Source: Rhizobium sp. L1K21
GTDB taxonomy: Bacteria; Pseudomonadota; Alphaproteobacteria; Rhizobiales; Rhizobiaceae
Reading direction: 5' to 3'
NCBI RefSeq assembly: GCF_024055895.1
Contig: NZ_JAMXLE010000005.1
Location: forward strand, 62,001 to 126,000
DNA length: 64,000 nucleotides
Position 1 is the stretch's first letter, and every line of letters begins with the position of its first letter. The notes under the pieces were generated by a model. That model searched no databases. It saw nothing but the letters and a program-made list of their open reading frames with translations, and was not told the DNA's origin. The position numbers and the translations under genes are program-made. Positions 8,594-15,906 of this stretch are shown piece after piece.

Positions 8594-10648
8594 TCACTTC
8601 GCACCTCCCAAAACAATGATGATATTGCCGTCGTGATCCTGCTCTGCGCGGTCGCCTGGCTCGATGATGATGGTCGTGTCCATCTGTTCGACGATGGCCG
8701 GACCATCAATCGTTGCATCGGCTGGCAGATGATCGCGCCAGTAAATGGGCGTTTCGTGCCAACCGTCAAACCACACGCGCCGGCTTCCGGTCTTGGCATC
8801 TGCCAGCGTCGGCTTGCGCTCGGCGGCGTCGATCAACAGCGACAGATCGATTTCAGGACGGCGACCGATAACGGAGGTGTTGACGTTGACGAGGTTGGCG
8901 CGGATTTCAGGCAATTCCACCTGGAAACGGTCAAAATAGGCTTTCTCGAAACGCGACTGCAGGTCTTCAATGGTCGGCTTCGGGCCGGGCAAGGGAACGC
9001 GCAGCAAATGCGTCTGGCCGATGAACTGCATGTCGACAGAGTAGATTTCCTGCGTGGCGCTGAGCTTGATCTTTTCCTTGGCAATCAGGCGATGGCCTTC
9101 GGTGATCTGTTCGGCAAAGAGTGCATGCACCGTGTCAATATCAAGCATGTGCAGCGGGCGGTTCACGGTGTTGACGAAATCGTGGCGAAGATCGGCCACC
9201 ACGCAACCCAGCGCATTGGTGATGCCGGGGCGCGATGGGGTCAGCACTTTCGGGATGCCAAGCTCGCGGGCAATGGCCGTGGAGTGAAGCGGGCCTGCCC
9301 CGCCAAAAGCAAAGAGCGCGAAGTCGCGCGGGTCTTCGCCAAGGCTGACGGAGACCATGCGCACAGCATCGGCCATGCGGGCATTGGCAATGCGGATAAC
9401 TGCGGCGGCGGCCTGGGTGGCGTCGAGACCCAGCGGCTTGCCGAGCTTTTCTTCAAACACCTTGGCAATATCCTCAAGCGAGGGACCGCCTGGCACGGAA
9501 TTGAGGCGCGCGGGGTTCAAACGGCCCAGCAACATATTGGCGTCGGAAATGGTGGGAAGCTCCCCTCCCCTGCCGTAGCAGATGGGACCGGGTGTTGCGC
9601 CCGCACTTTCCGGGCCGACTTGGAGAAGACCAGCTGCCGTGACCTTGGCAATCGACCCACCGCCGGCACCAACCGTGCGCACATCCACCATCGGAACGTG
9701 GATGGGCATGGCATATTCCACCTCGATTTCGGAGGAGACCGCCGGTTCGGCATTGCGGATGAGCGCCACATCTGTCGATGTGCCACCCATATCGTAGGTG
9801 ATCAGGTTCTTGATATTGGCGCGGCGGCCGGTATAGGCCGCAGCCATTACGCCGGAGGCGGGACCGGACATCACTGTCTTCGCGGCCTCGACAGAAACGT
9901 GGCGGGCGGAGACCATGCCGCCATTGCCGTTCATGACCAGAATGTCGTGTTTAAAGCCACGCTCGGCCAGCGTGTCAGCCAGGCGCTCCACATAGCGGCG
10001 CAGCAGTGGCTGGACGGATGCATTGACGGCAGCGGTGACACCACGCTCGAATTCGCGGCTTTCAGACAACAGCGCGTGACCGATGGTGATATTGCCATTC
10101 GGCCAGAGATCGCGGGCAATCTCGGCGGCACGCAGTTCATGCGCAGGATTGGCATAGGAATGCAGGAAGTGGATGACGAGCGCTTCGCAATCGTCATCAA
10201 TGAGCGTCTTGATGGCAGCGGCAAGTGCGGTTTCATCGAGCGGTGTGATTTCCTCGCCGAATGCGTTCATACGTTCCGGCACTTCCAAACGCAGATCGCG
10301 CGGAATGATCGGCTTGAACTCGCCTTTCATGCCATAGGCCTGCGGGCGCGTGCGGCGGCCAAGCTCCAGAATGTCGCGGAAGCCTTCGGTCGTGATCATG
10401 CCGGTGCGACAGAGGTTGCGCTCCAGCACCGCATTGGTGGTGGTGGTCGTGCCGTGAACAATCAGATCAAGTGCGGCAATATCAGCCTCGGCGGCATCCA
10501 GAGCGTTCAGCACACCGCCGGCCTGATTGTCGAGCGTGGTGGGAGTCTTTGCCAGCCGCACCGTGCGGTTTTCCGCGTCAAAAAGGACGAGATCGGTGAA
10601 GGTACCCCCAACATCGATACCCGCGACCTGGCTCTGTTCGACCGACAT
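8594..10648 (-). CDS. hyuA: Hydantoinase A / oxoprolinase A-family subunit
   Basis: ATP-binding A subunit of a hydantoinase/oxoprolinase-type enzyme, 684 aa, normal length. The N-terminal phosphate-binding motif GIDVGGTFTDLVLFD, the second-domain YDMGGTSTDVALI and FAFGGAGPLHSTAIAREL are the diagnostic actin-like ATPase motifs (PF05378, PF01968). An in-frame ATG at 10672 lies inside the operator; ATG 10648 has GGGGG seven bases upstream and is the chosen start. It is the first gene of the hyuA-hyuB-FeS-Mo operon and has a well-formed promoter with an operator over the start site. It probably supplies phosphorylation-driven cleavage of a cyclic amide formed or modified by the Mo-hydroxylase; that order of events is inference. 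Confidence 0.88.
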   Translation of the reverse strand: MSVEQSQVAGIDVGGTFTDLVLFDAENRTVRLAKTPTTLDNQAGGVLNALDAAEADIAALDLIVHGTTTTTNAVLERNLCRTGMITTEGFRDILELGRRTRPQAYGMKGEFKPIIPRDLRLEVPERMNAFGEEITPLDETALAAAIKTLIDDDCEALVIHFLHSYANPAHELRAAEIARDLWPNGNITIGHALLSESREFERGVTAAVNASVQPLLRRYVERLADTLAERGFKHDILVMNGNGGMVSARHVSVEAAKTVMSGPASGVMAAAYTGRRANIKNLITYDMGGTSTDVALIRNAEPAVSSEIEVEYAMPIHVPMVDVRTVGAGGGSIAKVTAAGLLQVGPESAGATPGPICYGRGGELPTISDANMLLGRLNPARLNSVPGGPSLEDIAKVFEEKLGKPLGLDATQAAAAVIRIANARMADAVRMVSVSLGEDPRDFALFAFGGAGPLHSTAIARELGIPKVLTPSRPGITNALGCVVADLRHDFVNTVNRPLHMLDIDTVHALFAEQITEGHRLIAKEKIKLSATQEIYSVDMQFIGQTHLLRVPLPGPKPTIEDLQSRFEKAYFDRFQVELPEIRANLVNVNTSVIGRRPEIDLSLLIDAAERKPTLADAKTGSRRVWFDGWHETPIYWRDHLPADATIDGPAIVEQMDTTIIIEPGDRAEQDHDGNIIIVLGGAK

Positions 10649-10671
10649 GCAGACTGCCCCCAATAAATTCA

Positions 10672-10713
10672 TTCGTATACGAACATGCTATGAGGGCATT
10701 TCACTTTCGTCAA
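10672..10713 (-). promoter_or_regulatory. hyuA promoter with palindromic operator
   Basis: On the minus strand, -35 TTGACG (10708-10713), 17-bp spacer, -10 TAGCAT (10685-10690), then one base later the perfect 12-bp palindrome TTCGTATACGAA (10672-10683), which would cover the transcription start. This arrangement indicates repression. The same site with its right flank (TTCGyATACGAATGAA) recurs at 62331 ahead of the UPF0280 gene. Sites centred on GTATAC are often bound by GntR-type regulators; no such gene is in the window. Confidence 0.8.
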
Positions 10714-10760
10714 GCGACAAAAAGCACTGACATGAATGATAGACAGCCCCGGTCTCGACC

Positions 10761-11189
10761 CTAGAATACCGCGTTCCACGGATTGATCACCACCACGCCG
10801 GTCCCGTCAAAATCGCTGATGTTGCGCGTTACGATACTCAGATTATGAACAAGCGCGGTTGCCGCGATCAGCGCGTCGGCTTCGCTACGCCGATCAGGAA
10901 CATGGAGCCCGGCGCAACGTGTCGCCACCGCGTCATCGATTGCAAGAATGCGGTCGGCGAATTGGGGCCGGACATGATTGTCCATCCATATCCGCAGCAT
11001 TGCGCCCTGTTTTTCGTCGCGCCGCAGAACGCCAAGGATGCCACGCTCTATCTCAATGATGGTAATGACGGACACGAAAAATTGCGCTGACCTGTGCGCC
11101 TCGAACCAGCGCACAACGTTTGGATCGGCGCGCCCGTCCCCGAGTTTACGCAGTTCGGAGATGACGTTTGTATCAAGGAGATACGTCAA
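10761..11189 (-). CDS. PIN-domain toxin, VapC family
   Basis: Predicted Mg2+-dependent ribonuclease toxin, 142 aa. Acidic active-site residues of the PIN domain are in place: LLDTNVISEL (first Asp), TIIEIERG (Glu), EADALIAATA (Asp) and IVTRNISDFDGTG (last Asp). It overlaps the upstream antitoxin gene by four bases (ATGA), indicating translational coupling. VapC toxins generally cut tRNA or rRNA; the target here is unknown. It is complete and intact. Confidence 0.88.
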   Translation of the reverse strand: MTYLLDTNVISELRKLGDGRADPNVVRWFEAHRSAQFFVSVITIIEIERGILGVLRRDEKQGAMLRIWMDNHVRPQFADRILAIDDAVATRCAGLHVPDRRSEADALIAATALVHNLSIVTRNISDFDGTGVVVINPWNAVF

Positions 11190-11440
11190 GAGAGGTCGAT
11201 TTCGCGGGAAGCGATATGTACACGTTCCGGTGACAAATCGATTTCAGACAGGCCGCGCATGGAAAGCGCCTCGATGAGGGTTCGATTCTTGCCTGACATG
11301 CGTTCGAAATCGGCATAGGTCATCAAGACATGGGCCGGCTTGCCTCGGTCAGTAATGACCACCGGCCCGTTCTGCGCCGCCTTCTTTGCCTTGCTGACAT
11401 CCTGGTTTAGATTCCGGCTGGTGAGCGTGGTGATCGCCAT
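11186..11440 (-). CDS. Antitoxin, Phd/YefM family
   Basis: Antitoxin partner of the PIN toxin, 84 aa. The N-terminal DNA-binding part begins MAITTLTSRNLNQDV and is followed by the family hallmark VVITDRGKPAHVLMTYADFERM; the tail (SEIDLSPERVHIASREIDL) would wrap the toxin. Three in-frame ATGs occur at 11452, 11443 and 11440. GAGG overlaps the first, so the last one, six bases after GAGG, is preferred. A perfect inverted repeat lies just upstream, consistent with autoregulation. Confidence 0.85.
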   Translation of the reverse strand: MAITTLTSRNLNQDVSKAKKAAQNGPVVITDRGKPAHVLMTYADFERMSGKNRTLIEALSMRGLSEIDLSPERVHIASREIDLS

Positions 11441-11450
11441 CATGCACCTC

Positions 11451-11470
11451 ATGTAGGTATTTACCTACAT
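11451..11470. promoter_or_regulatory. Operator palindrome of the Phd/VapC pair
   Basis: ATGTAGGTA-TT-TACCTACAT, 9-bp perfect arms with a 2-base centre, ending 10 bases upstream of the antitoxin start. Its position and symmetry fit binding by the antitoxin dimer. Confidence 0.75.
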
Positions 11471-11554
11471 TTAGCACGAGTGATCACCGTTGCAAAGCGG
11501 TTTGGACGCTGCAATCCTTGAGTGGCGGGTTCTGAACACCCGCCCCTCTTGCGC

Positions 11555-12523
11555 TCACGGTTTCAAGACAATCTTGCCCGCAACGCCGCGATCCATCAGC
11601 TTTTGCAAGACGTCAGGCGCTTCTGCGAGACTGTATTCACCGCCAATGAGCGGCTTGACCTTGCCGTCCATATACCAGCCGAAAAGTTCGCGCACATTCT
11701 CGGCATAAACGGACGGTTCATGGCGGGTGAATGAGCCCCAGAAGACCCCGACCAGCGAAAACTCTTTCACCAGCGCCAGGTTGACCGGAAGCTCCGGAAT
11801 ACGGCCAGCCGCAAAACCGATGACCAGGTAGCGGCCATTGCGCGCCATCAGCCGCACCATCGTATCAAATGCATCGCCGCCAACGGGATCGAAAATCACA
11901 TCGACGCCGTTTTTGCCTGTGATTGCACGCACGTCGTCCTTGAGATTGTCGTAGCCGATCACGTGGTCGGCACCGGCTTCTTTTGCCGCCGCCTGCTTTT
12001 CAGCTGATGAGGCAATCGCAATCACCGTTGCGCCCATCGCCTTGCCGATCTGCACCGCAGCGATACCCGTAGCCCCCGCAGCACCGGCGACGAGGAGTGT
12101 TTCGCCGGGCTGCAGGTTGCCGCGCTGTTTCAGCGCGTGGTGCGAGGTGCCATAGCCGCACATGAGCGCGCAGGCGTCTGCCTCACTCATGCCGTCTGGC
12201 AGGGGCGCGCAGGCCATTTCAGGGTAGAGCCCCTTTTCAGCAAATGCGCCAAGCTGGTTGAGCGCTACGACGCGCATGCCGGGTTTCAGCTTTTTCACAT
12301 CCGGGCCGACGCTCTCCACCACACCGGCCATTTCCATGCCGGGTGTGAAGGGCGTTTCCGGGCGCGCCTGATAAAGCCCCTGAACGAGCAGACCATCGGG
12401 GTAGTTGACCCCGATAGCTGATGCCTTGATGACCACGTTTGACCCGATTGCCTGCGGGTCTGCCACCTCGTCGAGTTTCAGGTTCGCGATCGGGCCATAT
12501 TCATGGCAGACGACAGCCTTCAT
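11555..12523 (-). CDS. NADPH:quinone oxidoreductase family protein (zinc-independent MDR)
   Basis: Medium-chain dehydrogenase/reductase of the quinone/enoyl reductase type, 322 aa. It begins MKAVVCHEYGP and carries the cofactor loop VAGAAGATGIAAVQIGKAMGATVIA for NADPH, followed by GADHVIGYDNLKD; catalytic zinc ligands are absent, as expected. The start codon overlaps the stop of the acyl-CoA dehydrogenase gene (ATGA), so the two are co-transcribed. Paired with an acyl-CoA dehydrogenase and a divergent APH-like kinase plus SDR, it probably acts in acyl-CoA or aldehyde/ketone metabolism. The substrate is not determinable. Confidence 0.85.
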   Translation of the reverse strand: MKAVVCHEYGPIANLKLDEVADPQAIGSNVVIKASAIGVNYPDGLLVQGLYQARPETPFTPGMEMAGVVESVGPDVKKLKPGMRVVALNQLGAFAEKGLYPEMACAPLPDGMSEADACALMCGYGTSHHALKQRGNLQPGETLLVAGAAGATGIAAVQIGKAMGATVIAIASSAEKQAAAKEAGADHVIGYDNLKDDVRAITGKNGVDVIFDPVGGDAFDTMVRLMARNGRYLVIGFAAGRIPELPVNLALVKEFSLVGVFWGSFTRHEPSVYAENVRELFGWYMDGKVKPLIGGEYSLAEAPDVLQKLMDRGVAGKIVLKP

Positions 12524-13791
12524 CAGATTTTCTCCTGCGTGTATTTGCGCAGTTCCTGGCGCGCGATCTGGCGGCGGTGCACCGCATCCGGGCCATCGGC
12601 AAAGCGCAGCGTGCGCAGGTTGGTCCAGGAGCGGGCAAGCGGCGTATCCTGGCTGATGCCCTGACCACCGTGCATCTGCATGGATTCATCCACCACTTTC
12701 AGCGCCATGCGGGGGGCTGCCACCTTGATCTGAGCGATCCAGTAAGCCGCTTCCTTCAGATTGCCCTTGTCGATCATCCAGGCCGCCTTCAGGCACAGCA
12801 GACGCACCATTTCGATTTCGATACGCGCTTCCGCGATAATGTCGAAATTGGCACCGAGTTTGGCGAGTGGCTTGCCGAAGGCTTCGCGGCGCAGCGAACG
12901 CTGGCACATGCGCTCCAGCGCAATTTCAGCATGGCCGATGGCACGCATTGTGTGGTGAATACGCCCGCCACCAAGACGACCTTGGGCAATTTCAAAGCCC
13001 CTCCCCTCTTCCAGAAGAAGGTTGGATGCGGGAACCCGCACGTTTTCAAAACGGATATGCATATGACCATGCGGTGCATCGTCGTCACCAAATACTTCCA
13101 TGGCGCGCAGAATGGTGACACCGGGCGTACCGGCCGGTACGAGGATCATGGAATGCTGCTGGTGTGGTCCGCGCTCTTCGCTCGGGCTTGCCACCATCGT
13201 GACATAGATCTTGCAGCGCTCATCGCCTGCCCCGGACGACCACCACTTTTCGCCGTTCAGGACGTACTCGTCGCCGTCGCGCACGCAGCTCATGGAGATG
13301 TTTGTTGCATCTGACGATGCCACATCAGGCTCGGTCATGAGGAAGGCAGATCGGATTTCGCCGTTCAACAGCGGCTTCAGCCACTTCTCCTTGTGCTCGG
13401 GCGAACCATAGCGCTCCAGCACTTCCATATTGCCGGTATCAGGTGCTGCGCAATTGAAGACTTCCGCCGCCAGATGCGACTTACCCATCTCTTCGGCCAG
13501 ATAGGCATATTCAACCGTGTTGAGGCCATAGCCGTTTTCGGAATTGGTAAGCCAGAAGTTCCACAGTCCGCGTTCTTTCGCCTTGGCCTTCAAGCCTTCC
13601 AAAATCTCTTTCTGGCGTTCGGTCAGCTTGAAACGGTTGCCGCCTTCCGCCTTGCCGATCTCGGACAGGAATTCTTCATCAAGTGGCATGATCTCGTTTC
13701 GGATCATTTCGGTCACGGCTGCATGGATAGGCTTCAGGCGTTCCGTCATGCCAAGCGGCATGTTGTCTGCGCCAGTAATGGCATTGTTCAT
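12523..13791 (-). CDS. Acyl-CoA dehydrogenase family protein (ACAD10/11-like)
   Basis: FAD-dependent acyl-CoA dehydrogenase, 422 aa. Family landmarks: AFLMTEPDVASSDATN (FAD/substrate contact), GEKWWSSGAGDERC, ILRAMEVFGDDDAPHGH, a C-terminal helical domain with RQAFG-equivalent RREAFGKPLAKLGA, and MHGGQGISQDTPLA. The frame is open to 13860, but ATG 13791 has GGAGG with a good spacer and the preceding residues do not resemble the family. Its company of an APH-like phosphotransferase gene on the opposite strand recalls ACAD10/11, where a kinase domain and dehydrogenase degrade 4-hydroxyacyl-CoA; that role is inferred. The promoter carries the operator shared with the tetR gene at 43.8 kb. Confidence 0.88.
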   Translation of the reverse strand: MNNAITGADNMPLGMTERLKPIHAAVTEMIRNEIMPLDEEFLSEIGKAEGGNRFKLTERQKEILEGLKAKAKERGLWNFWLTNSENGYGLNTVEYAYLAEEMGKSHLAAEVFNCAAPDTGNMEVLERYGSPEHKEKWLKPLLNGEIRSAFLMTEPDVASSDATNISMSCVRDGDEYVLNGEKWWSSGAGDERCKIYVTMVASPSEERGPHQQHSMILVPAGTPGVTILRAMEVFGDDDAPHGHMHIRFENVRVPASNLLLEEGRGFEIAQGRLGGGRIHHTMRAIGHAEIALERMCQRSLRREAFGKPLAKLGANFDIIAEARIEIEMVRLLCLKAAWMIDKGNLKEAAYWIAQIKVAAPRMALKVVDESMQMHGGQGISQDTPLARSWTNLRTLRFADGPDAVHRRQIARQELRKYTQEKI

Positions 13792-13884
13792 TTCGATTTC
13801 CTCCTTGGTCCGCAGCAACGGTTTTGCCACCGCCCTCCTTGCTGCAGATAAAAAATTCAAAAACGCTCTTTACGGCGCGTCGAA

Positions 13885-13914
13885 ATATGAACATCCTACC
13901 GGGTATGTTGTCAA
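13885..13914 (-). promoter_or_regulatory. Promoter of the acyl-CoA dehydrogenase operon with TetR-type operator
   Basis: Minus strand: TTGACA (13914-13909), then spacer ACATACCCGGTAGGATGT, then TCATAT (13890-13885). The -35 plus spacer match the tetR promoter at 43737-43760 in 21 of 24 positions and in the same orientation. The core TACC-G-GGTA is self-complementary. It is likely an operator for the TetR protein encoded at 43827. Confidence 0.7.
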
Positions 13915-13959
13915 TCGTATCTTGAAGAATGCGTGTGATGACTATGGGAGGAAAACAAA

Positions 13960-15006
13960 ATGACGGGATCTGAAAACCCGAACCCGCACGCCCTGGATCG
14001 CCAGGCGCTTGAGGGTGAATTGGCGAATGCAATTGCCGGCTTTGGCCGGCTTCTGAACGTCGAAAAGTTTTCTGGCGGACAATCCAACCCCACCTACCGG
14101 CTCAAGGCAGAAGGCGGCGATTTCGTGCTGCGTGCCAAGCCGCCGGGCAAGCTTCTGGCATCAGCGCACCAGGTGGACCGCGAATATCGGGTCATGAAAG
14201 CGCTGGCCGACACCGACGTGCCGGTGCCGGAAATGCTCTATCTTTCCGGCGAGGACAGTTCCATCGGACGGATGTTCTTTGTCATGCGGTTTGTTGAGGG
14301 GCGCATTATCTGGGACCCGGTGGTGCCGGACGTTTCAAACGAAGAGCGCGCCGGGCTCTACGACAATATGAACAAGACGCTCGCCGCACTACACAGCGTG
14401 GATGTGGACGCGGTCGGACTTGGCGACTATGGCAAGCCGGGCAGCTATTTCGAACGCCAGATCAACCGGTGGGCCAAGCAATACCGCGCCAGCGAAATCG
14501 ACAAGATTGAGGACATGGACTGGCTGATCGACTGGCTGGAAAAACATGATTCCGGCGATGACGGGCAGGTGTCGCTGGTACACGGCGACTTCCGCATCGA
14601 CAACATGATCTTCGCCAATGACGATGTGAATGTGCTTGCCATTCTGGATTGGGAACTTTCCACACTCGGTCATCCGCTGGCCGATCTCGCCTATCAGTGC
14701 ATGCATTGGCGCTTGCCGCACAAGGGCAGTTTTCGCGGCCTTGGCGGTGTGGACCGGGCAAGCCTCGGCCTGCCTTCGGAGGCCGATTATGTGCGCGACT
14801 ATTGCAGCCGTCGCGGGATCGACAAACCATCCAATTGGGTCTTTGCGCTTGCCTTTTCCTTCTTCCGTGCTGCTGCCATCGTGCAGGGCGTGGTGAAGCG
14901 GGCAGCGGACGGCAATGCCTCCAATCCGGAAAAGGCCCGCGCGCTGGCCGACGCCGTGCCGCTGATGGCGCGCATGGCCCGCGATCTTGTGAACAAGGGA
15001 GAATGA
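13960..15006 (+). CDS. Phosphotransferase family protein (APH fold, ACAD10/11-kinase-like)
   Basis: Small-molecule kinase of the aminoglycoside-phosphotransferase fold, 348 aa. Visible motifs are GGQSNPTYRL (Gly-rich loop), FVLRAKPPGKLL (ATP-binding Lys), the catalytic loop LVHGDFRIDNMIF with HGD and Asn, and the metal motif AILDWELSTLG (DWE in place of DFE). The subgroup is that of the kinase domain of ACAD10/11, which phosphorylates 4-hydroxyacyl-CoA. GGGAGGAAAAC precedes ATG 13960. It is divergent from the acyl-CoA dehydrogenase gene and followed directly by an SDR gene, whose start lies beside its stop. Antibiotic inactivation is unlikely given the subgroup and context. Confidence 0.85.
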   Translation: MTGSENPNPHALDRQALEGELANAIAGFGRLLNVEKFSGGQSNPTYRLKAEGGDFVLRAKPPGKLLASAHQVDREYRVMKALADTDVPVPEMLYLSGEDSSIGRMFFVMRFVEGRIIWDPVVPDVSNEERAGLYDNMNKTLAALHSVDVDAVGLGDYGKPGSYFERQINRWAKQYRASEIDKIEDMDWLIDWLEKHDSGDDGQVSLVHGDFRIDNMIFANDDVNVLAILDWELSTLGHPLADLAYQCMHWRLPHKGSFRGLGGVDRASLGLPSEADYVRDYCSRRGIDKPSNWVFALAFSFFRAAAIVQGVVKRAADGNASNPEKARALADAVPLMARMARDLVNKGE

Positions 15007-15011
15007 CATTC

Positions 15012-15803
15012 ATGGGTATGTTTGAAAGTTTGACGGTGCTTTTGACCGGCGCAACGGGCGGCTTCGGCAAGGAAGCGGCAAGGCGCTTTTATGCGGAAGG
15101 GGCCAATCTGGTTCTCTCCGATTTGCGTGATGAACCGCTGAAGGCCTTTGCCGGCGAATTTGATTCCGCGCGCGTCGCCACATTGGCGGGCTCAGTCGAT
15201 CAGGAGAGCGTGGCTGCTGACCAGGTGGCATTGGCCGTCGAGCGTTTTGGCCGTCTGGATGTTGCGATCAACAATGCCGGTGTTGCAAATGCGATGAAAA
15301 AGCTGCCGGAGATTTCGGCAGAAGAAGCTCGCCACGTGATCGACATCGACCTGATGGGTGTTTTCTACGCGCTGAAGCATCAGCTGCCCGTGATGGAAAA
15401 ACAGTTCCGCGAAACGGGCAGGGGCGGCAGCATCGTCAATGTTGCGTCCGCAGCAGGCGTGAGCGGTGCGCCGGGAATTTCCGTTTATGCAGCAGCCAAA
15501 CACGGCGTTGTTGGCCTCACCAAGGCAGCGGCTCTCGAATATGTGCGCCGGGGCATCCGCGTCAACGCACTCTGCCCGGCCTTCTCGCGCACCCCCATGG
15601 TCATGACCATGCTGGAACGTGATATGGCTGCAACGGGGGCTTCAATGGCTGAAGTGGAGGCCAATCTGACACGCGGCATTCCGGCACGACGTCTCGGAGA
15701 GGTCTCCGAAATCGTCGAAGCCCTGATCTTCGCAGCCTCACCGGCCAATGGATTCTACACCGGCCAGACGGTTCAGGTCGACGGTGGCATGACCGCGATC
15801 TGA
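15012..15803 (+). CDS. SDR family NAD(P)-dependent oxidoreductase
   Basis: Short-chain dehydrogenase/reductase, 263 aa. The cofactor motif TGATGGFGKEAARRF, the structural INNAGVAN (NNAG), the catalytic Ser in NVASAAGVSGAPG, YAAAKHG (YxxxK) and the closing TGQTVQVDGGM are all present. Three in-frame ATGs occur at 15003, 15012 and 15018. The first overlaps the kinase stop but leaves only two bases to AGGGAGA; 15012 has a workable spacing and is chosen with some doubt. It is co-transcribed with the APH-like kinase. It may oxidise or reduce a hydroxyacyl intermediate of the same pathway; the substrate is unknown. Confidence 0.85.
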   Translation: MGMFESLTVLLTGATGGFGKEAARRFYAEGANLVLSDLRDEPLKAFAGEFDSARVATLAGSVDQESVAADQVALAVERFGRLDVAINNAGVANAMKKLPEISAEEARHVIDIDLMGVFYALKHQLPVMEKQFRETGRGGSIVNVASAAGVSGAPGISVYAAAKHGVVGLTKAAALEYVRRGIRVNALCPAFSRTPMVMTMLERDMAATGASMAEVEANLTRGIPARRLGEVSEIVEALIFAASPANGFYTGQTVQVDGGMTAI

Positions 15804-15858
15804 GCAAGATCTTCTGCCGGTTAATGACACCGGCAAGCGGTAAAAATGTAAACTGAAA

Positions 15859-15880
15859 AGGGCGCCGCAACGGGCGCCCT
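15859..15880. terminator. Bidirectional terminator hairpin
   Basis: AGGGCGCC-GCAACG-GGCGCCCT, an 8-bp perfect stem between the convergent SDR (+) and aminotransferase (-) genes. On the minus strand the stem is followed by TTTTC, on the plus strand by GATTGTTTGTT, so it can serve both. Confidence 0.8.
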
Positions 15881-15906
15881 GATTGTTTGTTGACCGGTTC
15901 TGAAAG

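Noticed and set aside
8633-10666. 677-codon plus-strand frame antisense to hyuA
   Set aside because: Shadow of a high-GC gene; the minus-strand frame has all hydantoinase A motifs.
13960-15006. Aminoglycoside resistance by the APH-fold protein
   Set aside because: The DWE metal motif and GGQSNPTYRL loop, together with acyl-CoA dehydrogenase context, fit the ACAD10/11-like kinase group.
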